In this document: positions 1-8,603 of the stretch, one piece after another
Layout: each line of letters opens with the position of its first letter
Numbering within the stretch: the stretch's first letter is position 1
NCBI GenBank assembly: GCA_000697055.1
Contig: JNDT01001169.1
Span: 1-12,027 of the forward strand
Direction of reading: 5' to 3'
DNA: 12,027 nt
Source: Saksenaea vasiformis B4078
Lineage: Eukaryota; Mucoromycota; Mucoromycetes; Mucorales; Saksenaeaceae
The notes under the pieces: model-generated
The model's input: the letters and a program-made list of their open reading frames with translations, nothing else
Told to the model about the DNA's origin: nothing
Databases searched by the model: none
Program-made: the position numbers and the translations under genes

Positions 1-1136
1 ATAGACGTACCAAGCACCAACTGGATACAAGCATAGAAGAATGTTTGTGAAAAAAGAATAGGCATTGGTTCGCGGTTAGAAGCCAAAACTTGCAGCACAT
101 AATATGAAGCAAAACACTGAGGTTTGACAGCAACTTCTCGCTGAAAATCGACCAAGTCGTCGACATGTCGTATAAATTCAGCACTCTGGTTTGGTGTTAG
201 CTGTAACACGGTGCTTAGGCCAATCTTTCGGACAAATCTCTGGTATTTGTCACCCAATGTATGTTTGAGCCTCTCTTCGAGTGACTCAATATGATATGGG
301 CACTGTCGATGTCTCCGGGAGGCGTGAGGGACTTGATCATCGTAGCACCCTTTTGCAACACAGGTAGGACACCGTTTCGACACGTCTACGTTTTGAACGG
401 CTTCTCTACGCTGACGTTTTCCCCGACGTCTCTCAGCTTTCCCTACTGTTTTCTCAGCCTCAGAAAGCTTTCGCTTACGATGGCTCCTGAATGCTGTATT
501 GTCTACGAATATGTATTAGAAAATAGATAAAATATCATCTATTGTGCTTGCCTTCCTGAGCAGTAGGGTCAAAGTTTTTGGTTAAGGGATATTGCCGGCT
601 TCGGGCATCGCGGTGGCCTAATCTGTGGCATCGCTTGCATACAACTATCAGATAATAAGGGTATGTGAGCTAGCTTTGTAAGGGAAGTATCATGGCATTA
701 CCTTGTTCCTGCTCCTTTGCCTCTTGTTCAAGCTTTTCCGCCTTTTCACGCTTTTCCTGTAGGATTATATCTAAAGGCGACATACCAGAGTAGCGATGTC
801 CGACGGGCTCGGGACGACGGGCAGATTTAGCTGGCAGCAGCTGGCGAGGCGGTACCGGTACGGTGGAGGGACCTGCCTCCGATGTTCCACTATGACTGGC
901 TACGCGGCGGCTCTCTGTGATAGCCGCCTGAAGTTCTATGTCCTCTGTCTCACTTGAAGATGGATTCATAAGCAATGCTGAGTGCTCTTTCATTCCAACT
1001 TACGATGTATCCGGACTGGGCGACTTTTCTGTTATTATCGCTTTCTCTTTCCTAAAAACCTGTTATCAGAGCACGCATTTTCAAACTTAAGTGCATCGCT
1101 ACAAACGTACCCTTTTTGCTTTTTTTTCGGTGGCAT
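1..1136 (-). CDS. Zinc-knuckle mobile-element-type protein, 5' part (probable N-terminal region of a Fanzor-like family member)
   Basis: Partial gene that runs off the left edge. I model five exons: 1136-1111, 1051-1004, 952-702, 644-552 and 502-<1. All junction phases agree and give 306 codons starting MPPKKKQKG. Introns 1 to 3 are GT-AG and intron 4 (551-503) is GC-AG. Residues 25-110 are Ser/Pro- and Glu/Lys-rich and look disordered. A zinc-knuckle-like motif, CKRCHRLGHRD, lies at about 111-121. A strongly basic, NLS-like stretch spans 145-172. A second Cys/His cluster, CPTC at 184-187 followed by His and CP at 207-208, comes next, and a helical region runs to the edge. From memory, this order of knuckles, basic linker and helical domain matches multicopy Mucorales proteins whose C-termini carry a Fanzor/TnpB RuvC domain. 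The catalytic part is outside the window, so the Fanzor link is inference. An internal ATG at 971 lies inside the modelled second intron. It is a less likely start because the upstream exons join in phase. Confidence 0.6.
503..551 (-). other. GC-AG intron in the left-edge gene
   Basis: The exon ends GAAG, followed by a GCAAGC donor, a TTCTAATAC branch-like sequence and a CGTAG acceptor, 49 nt in all. Reading through hits an in-frame TGA, and there is no usable GT donor between the end of the zinc-knuckle exon and that stop. Splicing here joins GAA G to AC and continues the open frame to the window edge. Confidence 0.6.
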
Positions 1137-1169
1137 CCTTTGAAGTGGAAAATAGAATTCTCGAAATAA

Positions 1170-1176
1170 CAGTGTA
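1170..1176. repeat. Possible terminal end of a Tc1/mariner-type element (CAGTG + TA)
   Basis: The plus strand reads ...CGAAATAACAGTG followed by TA. CAGTG next to a TA dinucleotide is a common form for the outer end of a Tc1/mariner terminal inverted repeat with its TA target-site duplication. If real, the element lies to the left and contains the zinc-knuckle gene, whose start codon is about 35 bp inside. The partner end is not visible, so this is only a suggestion. Confidence 0.2.
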
Positions 1177-1185
1177 TTATATATC

Positions 1186-1251
1186 ACAACGTTTCTTTGT
1201 CTGATAAATTTTCCAAATCAAGCTTGTACTCAGCTGACAACATTTCTTTGT
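1186..1251. repeat. Short direct repeat pair
   Basis: A 15-bp sequence, ACAACGTTTCTTTGT, at 1186-1200 recurs with one mismatch at 1237-1251. The pair lies between the possible element end at 1174 and the transposase relic. It could be a remnant of an insertion or chance in AT-rich DNA. Confidence 0.3.
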
Positions 1252-1283
1252 ACTTTATCAATCCCGCCACGCTTTACAGTTTT

Positions 1284-1770
1284 CTACATCAAACTAGCAT
1301 CCGACTGGATTAAATGCAGTAAGCTGATCACTTCATTCTGCAAAGATTGATATTCAGCTATAGGTGCATCTTTGTCTGCTTCATACGCAAGACACTGGAG
1401 ACGAGCACTTGGAGAGTTCTTCATTTTTCTAGACGGCATTTAATCCGTCCAAACTACCTTTTTCCACTTGTTAATGGTCTATTTTTTTTTTAGGGAAGTC
1501 GTCGTTGTAGACTTTGCTTAGATGACTTGTTGACTTTCGACTGGCAGTGCATCTGCAATTTCATTTCATGTTGCGCGGCGACTTCGAATTTTACGCTGCC
1601 ACAGTATTTTTGGCCTTCCAGATCCTTTCGATCGTTCAACCGAACTTCGCGTTTCACAGTTATGCAAGACGTTATAGACAGTTCTTAAATGCGCCGAAGT
1701 TTTGCTTGCAATCTCTTTTGGTTATTACAGCAGCTTGATGAAATCCTGTTTTTCTCTTCATTCGTCAAAT
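1284..1770 (-). pseudogene. Decayed Tc1/mariner-type transposase fragment
   Basis: The minus strand carries the ordered signature of a Tc1/mariner transposase, broken by stops. An LTNEEKNRI-like start lies near 1765. After a one-base frame change comes a first helix-turn-helix with KEIASKTSAHLRTVYNVL. The linker SVERSKGSGRPKI with the typical GRP motif follows, then a second HTH-like stretch, RRAT-stop-NEIADALP. KWKKVVWTD follows (Asp codon at 1443-1445), which matches the motif around the first catalytic Asp of the DDE/D domain. Further down in the same frame is DKDAPI near 1370, resembling the second-Asp motif DNAPIH but without the aligned Asp. At least four in-frame stops are present, and spacings between motifs are far shorter than in a complete enzyme of about 340 aa, so internal deletions have occurred. 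The last part, 1439-1284, is a 51-codon ATG-to-stop stretch that I read as part of this relic and not as a separate gene. Confidence 0.72.
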
Positions 1771-1907
1771 GCACAATACACAGGTTGAATAAGATAACGC
1801 GCTTAACGCGCTGAAATTTTGCCATTTTTTTTGTCAGGTGACTGTACTAACCAAGAGAAATTAATCTTTCTATTCAGAGCATCTACGTACGAATATCAAC
1901 CCACAGC

Positions 1908-1923
1908 GTGTGTGTGTGTGTGT
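1908..1923. repeat. (GT)8 microsatellite
   Basis: Eight uninterrupted GT units in intergenic DNA. No associated gene is visible. Confidence 0.9.
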
Positions 1924-3431
1924 CCTCCAAAGATAGAGCGTAAATACGTCGCAAACAGATGAGATCATAAACCAACCAAAACGTCATGTTTTTTTTTCCT
2001 TTCTAAAGTTTTGAAGGAGACAGGTTGCATTGATATCAGAGTTGGTTCGGCTTATCTAATTCGATTTCTGTATAGCTGTTACGGTTGCACATTCTGTGTC
2101 ACATCCTTCTACGCTTCCTTGAGGACGAAGCGAGGTAATTTAAACTTTGCCCGAAAACCATAACAGCACGGTTCAGCTTGCCAAGAAGAGGCGCGACCTA
2201 CCAGCATCTAGATCTCAGAAAATCACTGCATTTGGAAATCTTTCCATTTTTTTTGGGGTGGTCACAACGGAGAAGTTGCCCTTTATGCTATGAGGCGCGT
2301 ATCGTGTGAATTCTAAAAAAACGTTTCGCAAGCCTTTAAGTAGCTTGGGTATATTGAGGGTGGTATCTATTTTTCTTTCATAGATAGAGAATAGTAAGGT
2401 TTGCTCCATGAGGCACAAAGTGGCACTTGCCCGCAAAAAAATCTTATGCAAAATGATTAAAGTAGCGCATGATGTTTATCGAAACCTTTTACTACCTAAA
2501 GCATACGTGATTGCTTTATCGTCGTCATTCGGTGATCCTCGGAACTGGCATTTTACGTAAGTTTAGATTGCCTGTGAAAACTATATCCTTCCGCGTCCAA
2601 TTGCAAACGCTGAGGTTTACTGTCATACTCCAAGGAATTGATTTGCAGGCAAAAAAAAAAAAAAGATCACATCGCCTGAATTGGATATCCTGAATGCAAG
2701 TGAATACCAATAGTTCAAATTTGAGATGGGTTATAGTATTCTATTACATGGGCATAGTGCAGAAAGTTGTCGGAAGCTTGTTATTCCAAGCAACTTTATC
2801 TGAATCACGATACCCAGCCTAAAGAGTCTCTGAATTTGCAAACTAACAGGTTTGCGCTTAAAAGACATAGTCATTCATCACTCGAAGATCAGATGTTCCC
2901 TTTGCCCTTTATTATTTGTTTTAGTGTGTAAACAAATGACATGCCTTCCGTGGCATTGTTTTCCGTTAGAGCAAAAGATAAGGTCGTGCAGGAATTGGGC
3001 ACGCAGCCCAAGATGACTGGAAATTTTCAACCACAGGTTGAACTAAAACTTGTGCTCGAGCAACAAATGGCGTACTCTGTGCTCCGAATACCCGGCTGAA
3101 CACAAAGGTCAGGTCATGCGAGATTTGCGCTCATTAACAAAGAGAAGAATTTTTGCTACAGGTTCATCCTTCGCTTCATCTAGTATCCTGACGGTGCCCA
3201 TGATCGAGAAACCTTTTCTGCAAAAACCGTACTAACAGTTTTGGATCAAGGTTACAGCACATTGTCTATGTCCTATCCTCTGTTAACCAAAATAAGTTAG
3301 ATAAGGTGTAATGTCTATGTTTCCGGTAGTAGAAATTATCTTGCGGATAAGGCAATACTGGATCGTCAATAGATAGACGATACAGTTCGACTCCGCTCGC
3401 GACCGAAGACTAGTAGAAGAGAGGAATGCTG

Positions 3432-3453
3432 TCTATCTATCTATCTATCTATC
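3432..3453. repeat. (TCTA)n microsatellite
   Basis: Five and a half perfect TCTA units in intergenic DNA. A short related stretch, ATAGATAGACGATA, lies about 60 bp upstream. Confidence 0.9.
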
Positions 3454-4041
3454 ACGTCAGCATATCGTCATTGGCTATACCATTCTTACTTTACAATTTC
3501 ATTCTCCATTGTATTCTATATCTTCTTTTTTCCAGCGTATTCTCTTTTGGATAGGAGACAGGACTTCACTACCACGTGTTGTTACCTTTCGGTTAGACAA
3601 ACCATAGTCTTCTCTCGTTTCACAGTAACAAAGGAAGGATATAAGGTTTTCGATTTTAGAACAACTCTATTTCTTTTGCGTAGGTCAAGAAAAAACGACG
3701 GATCCTTGGCCTCCTAGAAAATGGAGAAGGTCCAACTGTGTTGCCTTCAGTACAACTGGGGATTGGTTTCCAGTATGACAGACTGAGTCAATTTGTGCTA
3801 TCAACGCTACCGAGTTTCGCACGGTTGCCACCGAACCAGAGAGTCTAGAAGGGAAAAAGATGACAGGAAAGGAAAGACCCTCGTAGATCGATATCAAGTG
3901 ACCCAAGCAGTCGAATGGAGACAATCTAAAATAAACTCAGCGCTCCGCTTCGAATTAGGTTGAACACAACGAAAAAAACCAAATTCCTATTTATTTAGTT
4001 CTTCTTTATTTCTTTTTGCTTCTTTTTCTACTCGGTTTATC

Positions 4042-5814
4042 ATGGATAGTATTGGAAGGAAGAGCTGCGAAACATCAACCTGGCGCAGTACTGTCTTTTC
4101 GAGCAGTACAGCTACAACAACTTCCTCCGGCACAGGCGACGAATTAGATGCCACCTTTGTTCTTCCTGATGACAACCCTCCCACCAACCTGACAATGATT
4201 AATACACGCTCCTATAACCAATTACTCGACGACCTCTCCATTATTGACAACATTTACTACACATTAGACCACGACCTAGAATATTTCGGTCAGCTAACCC
4301 GCTTAAAAAGAGGAATCGCTCATCCTTTTTTTTTTTTTAATAGACAAGCAAGTTGTCGATGTCGCTCGAAACGTTGCTCAAAAATTTCGTGCGGCTCAAA
4401 CTATCTATCAACGAGAAAAACAGTATCTAAGCGACCTTCAAACACTGCAAGACGGTTTCCTAATTAAATTACAACAATGGTGTGATCAAGCAACGAATAG
4501 AGAGACTGCTTCTCGCAACAACATCGACCTTGACGTCTTTCATCGTTTTTTTCGCGACATACATCAAATTGCGCAACTCCATCGGACTTTTCTCCAACAA
4601 CTAGCTGATCGGTAAGCGCAAAAACAAAAAAAAAAGGTTGCAGAAATAGTTAACCATAACCATTTAGTCTCCAAATGTGGGGTCCAACCCAACTCATTTC
4701 GGACGTATTTGCCAATCTTGTAAGCGAATCCTTATCGAAAGAGATCCTATATCCATGTGATAAATCTTAACCTGGCCATATTTGATCTAGTATGGAGGCT
4801 TAGCGCTGTATGAACCATTTTTAAAGCAGTACTCGGACTTTCTCGTGACATTGGACAGTTTATGCAGATCGACACGGTTCCTTAAATTTATCGAGGTAAA
4901 CAACAGTTTCCACTTACATAACGCAAAAAGTTTGCTCACGCCTTTTGAATTACAGAGCTATGCAGCTGAAATCAATCGATCGCTTCATACTCTATTTCAC
5001 CATCTTCATGTTCCCATTCCTCATCTCCTGGGATACGCTACCGGGCTGGCACGGATGACACAATGTACGGAGCCTACACACCCTGATTATTATGCCTTAT
5101 CACGCCTAGCGCAAACATTCCAGTCCCGCGAGACGGACGAATGGCAGCCCACGTACGTACTATTACTACTAGTCCCCCGTGTTTTCTTTTTAATAGGAAA
5201 AAAAAAAACTCACCGTAACCCATTCCAGTATAACGGATTGCCAGAACCATCTTCGCGCCTTTGAAGCTTTCCGGTCAATCCAAGGCTGCCCTGCCACGGT
5301 CACACCTCAACGACGCCTGCTTCTCGTCTCGGAAATGATCAAGATCGACACGGCCGATCCAGCATCGACAACCGATGTTCGGACTTATCTCTTATACAAT
5401 GACATGCTTATATTTTGCCGCAAACAAAAGGACAAGAAGGAGGGTGATCGTTATGTATACAAAGGCAGCATTGAGCTCGGTGGTGCTGATATCCGGTTGC
5501 TGCCACCAACGATCGCTGCCAGAATTGCAGAAGCGCGCAGACCCTCCGCCGTAGGCTCGCTCTTCACACGCAAAAATTCAGACGGCGCACCGCCAGCGCC
5601 AGCTGCCTACGGCTTTGATATCTGGATGGCTTCACTGGATCATGACCTTATCATGAGTCCAAATGTGTACGTCTCCGGTACTATCAAGAATCCTATCCGG
5701 AGTAGACATGCGATTCGAACACAGAGCCTAGCTGAACAGAACCTATGGATTACCACCCTGCGAAAGGTGATCCCCACAATCACCACAAAACCTGCTCTGC
5801 TTTTCCAGGTCTAA
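4042..5814 (+). CDS. Rho guanine nucleotide exchange factor (DH-PH protein)
   Basis: Predicted to load GTP onto a Rho/Cdc42/Rac-type GTPase and so act in polarity, actin or cell-wall signalling. Six exons in consistent phase, 4042-4288, 4344-4611, 4668-4719, 4791-4895, 4956-5152 and 5229-5814, give 484 aa. Residues 1-80 are Ser/Thr-rich and low in complexity. The DH domain spans about 101-305: it opens IYQREKQYLSDLQTLQDGF, continues with FFRDIHQIAQLHRTFLQQL and WGPTQLISDVFANL, and ends through the helix containing HPDYYALSRLAQTFQ. A PH domain spans about 315-470 (LLYNDMLIFCRK, and the C-terminal helix Trp in NLWITTLRKV). No other domain is visible, so this is a compact GEF without SH3, PDZ or BAR modules. 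The GTPase partner cannot be told. The first intron (donor GTCAGC, long T run before the acceptor) is the least certain junction. The gene converges with NFS1. Confidence 0.88.
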
Positions 5815-5958
5815 CATGCGATCTGCAATGATTATTATTATTTCTTTTTTCCTTCTCTTGTACAAAATGTTTTTTTTTTCATCCTTTACACATCCCTTTT
5901 GCCTGTACATTGTCCATCCATTTCTTTCCCCCAGTGAACATAAACTTGTCTCTCTTAC

Positions 5959-5964
5959 TTTATT
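5959..5964 (-). terminator. Candidate polyadenylation signal for the cysteine desulfurase gene
   Basis: A canonical AATAAA on the minus strand lies 75 bp past the stop codon at 6039. It sits inside the 224-bp gap to the convergent RhoGEF stop at 5814, so the two 3' UTRs probably approach or overlap. Confidence 0.45.
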
Positions 5965-6038
5965 TCTTTAAATGCTACTTTTTCTTATTTTTGGAGGGCT
6001 TTTTTTTCTTTTTTACGGGTTGCCATGAAAAAGGAATT

Positions 6039-7871
6039 TTAATGTTGTGACCATTGGATGGTCTTGAGATCGATTCCATCTTGGACCTAACCGCATTTTG
6101 TTAAGATTGGGGTCAGATGCTCACAATCGAAACTTACCATTTCCCAAAGAGGAGACATATCTCTAAGTTTCTGAACATGTTGCACCACCTTTGAAATAAC
6201 GAAATCGACTTCCTCCTCCGTGGTAAAGCGACCAATACCAAATCGAATAGAGCTATGTGCCATTTCATCATCTGCACCTAAAGCACGCAATACGTAGGAA
6301 GGTTCAAGCGACGCAGAGGTACAAGCAGACCCCGATGATAACGCGATATCTTTAAGAGCCATGAGTAACGATTCACCCTCCACGTAGGCAAATGATAAGT
6401 TCACACAACCTAAACCAAAGAACGTTAGTTTCTCGTTCCCTCTCTTTCTCTCTCTTTTTCTTTTTCGCAACTTTACCGGGAAAGCAATGGTCAGGATCAC
6501 CATTTCGAGTCACTTGTTCCACCTTGGCTGTGATACCATCAACTAAACGCTTCGACAGTTTCGCAATGCGTTCATGGTCATACTAGAAAGAGATTGCACA
6601 ATTTCGTCAATCACCGTCACACGCTCGACCCCTCTCTCAGATTTTACTACTTACTTGCATTTCTTCAGCAGCCACCTTGCATGCGGCACCAAGACCGACT
6701 GCTAGCGGAGTAGGAACAGTGCCGCTTCGAATACCACGTTCCTGGCCACCACCGCTTTGAATGGCCTCCAAGCGGACTCTCGGTCTACGTCGGACATAAA
6801 TGGCACCCACACCTTTAGGACCATAGACTTTGTGTCCAGAGATGCTCAGCAAATCAATATTCATCTTATTCACGTCAATTGGCATCTTGCCAACGGCTTG
6901 GGCAGCATCTGTATGGAAAAACACCTTCTTGGCTCGGCAAATCTTGCCAATTTCTTCAACTGGTTGAATCACACCGATTTCGTTATTCACTGTCATGATG
7001 GAAACAAGGGCTGTATCCGGTCGAATGGCCTCCTCGAGCAATTTCAAATCCACGATACCACTTTGTTGTACAGGAAGATATGTCACCTCAAATCCTTCTT
7101 CTTGCAGAACACGGCATGAATCCAGGACACATTTATGTTCCTAAAGCATTACAGATTGAAATATGAACGATGACATCGCTTCCAGAAGCCCAAAAAAAAA
7201 AAAAAAGAAACGTACAGTCTGGGTTGTAATGATATGCTTCTTCTTGTTTTTGTAGAAGCGGGCGACACCCTTGATACTCAAATTGTTTGACTCGGTAGCA
7301 CCAGAGGTAAAGATGATTTCTTTGGGGTCAGCACCAATAAGCTTTGCCACTTGCTGTTTTAAAAGAAAGGTGTGTTAAGCCATTGACCGAAGACCCGCGC
7401 ACAATCCAATCATTATTTTTATTTTTTTTTCCCCACGCCATCACAGCCCAATTTACCTCACGAGCAGTTTCTACGGCATTTTCGCTCTCCCAGCCGTAAG
7501 GATGGGTTCGAGAATGTGGGTTACCATAGAGTTCAGTTAGATAGGGTAACATGGCGTCGAGCACTCTAGGATCCATGGGAGAAGTGGCCTGCATGTCGAG
7601 ATAAATGGGACGGTTGGGGTCCTTGACCGACTGGCTTTGGAAGCCAAGGGAATCTGTTCCACGTGATGGTTGGTTATATTTTTTTTCTATTCCTCGGTTG
7701 CCGATCGACATGAAGCAGCTTACCTGCAGAGGGTGTGATCGTCTCCACAGCCGCAGCCTGCTTTGTTGCTGCACCCATGGAGAAGGCACGTGTGGCTACA
7801 GGTACCATGGACCTTCTTGTGGCGGCGATAACAGTGCGTTGTTGGAGTGTACGTTGTAAGGTTCTCAACAT
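6039..7871 (-). CDS. NFS1: Mitochondrial cysteine desulfurase
   Basis: PLP enzyme that removes sulfur from L-cysteine as an enzyme-bound persulfide for Fe-S cluster assembly and tRNA thiolation; in fungi it acts mainly in the mitochondrial matrix with Isd11 and the Isu scaffold. Seven exons in phase (7871-7724, 7653-7457, 7353-7216, 7140-6655, 6582-6477, 6409-6138, 6086-6039) give 464 aa, a normal family length. The N-terminus, about 1-35, is Arg-rich without acidic residues, as in a mitochondrial presequence. Family motifs include [50 protein letters not shown], and [10 protein letters not shown] with the PLP lysine at about 265. The catalytic-loop motif is [21 protein letters not shown] with Cys at about 388. 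The C-terminus, ending [10 protein letters not shown], is the conserved scaffold-interacting tail. An in-frame ATG 81 bp upstream would put non-presequence residues in front, so I prefer 7871. All key residues are intact. Confidence 0.96.
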
Positions 7872-7985
7872 GACGAATGTGTTGAAGGGAAAAAAGGAAC
7901 AAGAGGACCACATTTGAAGCGAAATGCCTTTGGGATATTCTGAGGAAGTCACGGACTCCCCGTCATCATTATTCCATTATGATTA

Positions 7986-7991
7986 CACGTG
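7986..7991. promoter_or_regulatory. E-box CACGTG upstream of the cysteine desulfurase gene
   Basis: The palindrome CACGTG lies about 115 bp upstream of the NFS1 start and reads GTCACGTG on the NFS1 strand. In fungi such sites are bound by bHLH factors (Cbf1, Pho4 or SREBP types). Cbf1 has roles in yeast sulfur metabolism, which would suit a cysteine-using enzyme, but one hexamer is weak evidence. Confidence 0.3.
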
Positions 7992-8145
7992 ACTTCCGCT
8001 AGTTAGTGAGGTGAATTTTGCTTGTGCGTTAATCCAGTCAAGGTGAATGCCAGAACTGTTTTATTCGTCCCTGACCTCCCTTCTCTTTATTTGGGAAACC
8101 AACTCTCTAGCCCCGCATGCTATCGTGTTTCGCTTTCTTTTTTGT

Positions 8146-8172
8146 TATATATATTTATATATATATATATAT
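8146..8172. repeat. AT dinucleotide tract
   Basis: Nearly perfect TA repeat with one TTT interruption, in the middle of the divergent intergenic region. It may act as a nucleosome-poor spacer. Confidence 0.85.
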
Positions 8173-8471
8173 CTTCTATGTAACCCAGCGGCAGATCTTT
8201 TGATGGATTGGAAAGAGGTTATCAGATGGAGCTGTTTTATCGTTAGTGAAAGAAGGACTACATTCCGTTGCATCATTACTGCAACAAAACGTTCTTTTTA
8301 TGTACAGCAAGGTTTTTGTGTATTCCGTTACGGCAAAACATGCACTTGTTTATCAGCACCTCCTTATTCTTTCTTTCTATTCTTAGGGAAAACCTGGGCG
8401 ATCTTGTTTCCGCTTTAAAATCTAAAGCGCTCTTTCTTTATTTTTTAAAGCCGCTCTACCCTTTTCTCGTA

Positions 8472-8532
8472 CCCTTTTTTTTTTTTCTTCTCTCTCTCTC
8501 TCTTTTTCTTCTTCTTCTTCTTCTCTCTCTTT
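8472..8532. repeat. Pyrimidine-rich tract ahead of the SLC41-type gene
   Basis: A T run followed by (CT)n and (CTT)n, ending about 70 bp before the start codon at 8604. CT-rich blocks just upstream of the transcription start are common in fungal promoters, so it probably belongs to the core promoter or 5' UTR. Confidence 0.6.
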
Positions 8533-8603
8533 ACCTTCTTCTTTCGTTTGTGATTGATCACGCTAGAAGAAAAAAAAATACATAGGTGTTACCTCTTTAA
8601 CAC

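Larger units (their letters stand above)
1771..4041. other. Long intergenic region without a supportable gene
   Basis: About 2.3 kb of AT-rich DNA. Open stretches are under 80 codons, lack recognisable motifs and do not join through plausible splice sites into a longer frame. It holds a (GT)n and a (TCTA)n microsatellite and a 9-bp tandem duplication, TAACGCGCT, at 1795-1812. The region just before 4042 is T-rich and should include the RhoGEF promoter, but I see no specific element. More decayed transposon sequence may be present beyond recognition. Confidence 0.5.
7872..8603. promoter_or_regulatory. Divergent intergenic region between cysteine desulfurase and SLC41-type genes
   Basis: These 732 bp separate the two start codons, so both promoters should lie here. 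Contents are an E-box near the NFS1 side, an AT dinucleotide tract at 8146-8172 and a CT-rich tract at 8472-8532 close to the SLC41-type start. A 123-codon open stretch from 8047 has low-complexity composition and no motif, and I do not call it a gene. Confidence 0.55.

Noticed and set aside
1284..1439. 51-codon ATG-to-stop reading frame on the minus strand as an independent small gene
   Set aside because: It lies in the same frame as the KWKKVVWTD transposase motif immediately upstream and contains a DNAPIH-like remnant, so it is better explained as part of the Tc1/mariner relic.
1547..1738. 63-codon plus-strand open frame
   Set aside because: It is antisense to the transposase relic, whose minus-strand motifs explain the region; it has no motif of its own.
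1795..1812. TAACGCGCT tandem pair as a transposon end or CRISPR-like repeat
   Set aside because: Only two 9-bp units with no spacer structure or partner; probably a chance or slippage duplication.
2215..2451. 78-codon minus-strand open frame in the intergenic region
   Set aside because: No recognisable motif, no compatible neighbouring exons and ordinary AT-rich composition.
3380..3412. tRNA-like T-arm (TTCGACTCC)
   Set aside because: No matching acceptor stem, anticodon arm or D-arm could be found upstream at the right spacing.
3685..3924. 79-codon minus-strand open frame upstream of the RhoGEF
   Set aside because: No motif and no splice partner; it overlaps the expected promoter region of the RhoGEF.
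6757..7119. 120-codon plus-strand open frame
   Set aside because: Exact antisense of the NFS1 catalytic exon; a shadow frame.
7735..7952. Upstream in-frame start for NFS1 at 7952
   Set aside because: It would place a non-basic, Cys/Phe-rich segment ahead of a good mitochondrial presequence; the start at 7871 fits the family better.
8047..8585. Two overlapping plus-strand open frames before the SLC41-type gene
   Set aside because: Low-complexity products (Phe/Leu/Tyr from T-rich and AT-repeat DNA) in a promoter region; no conserved motif.
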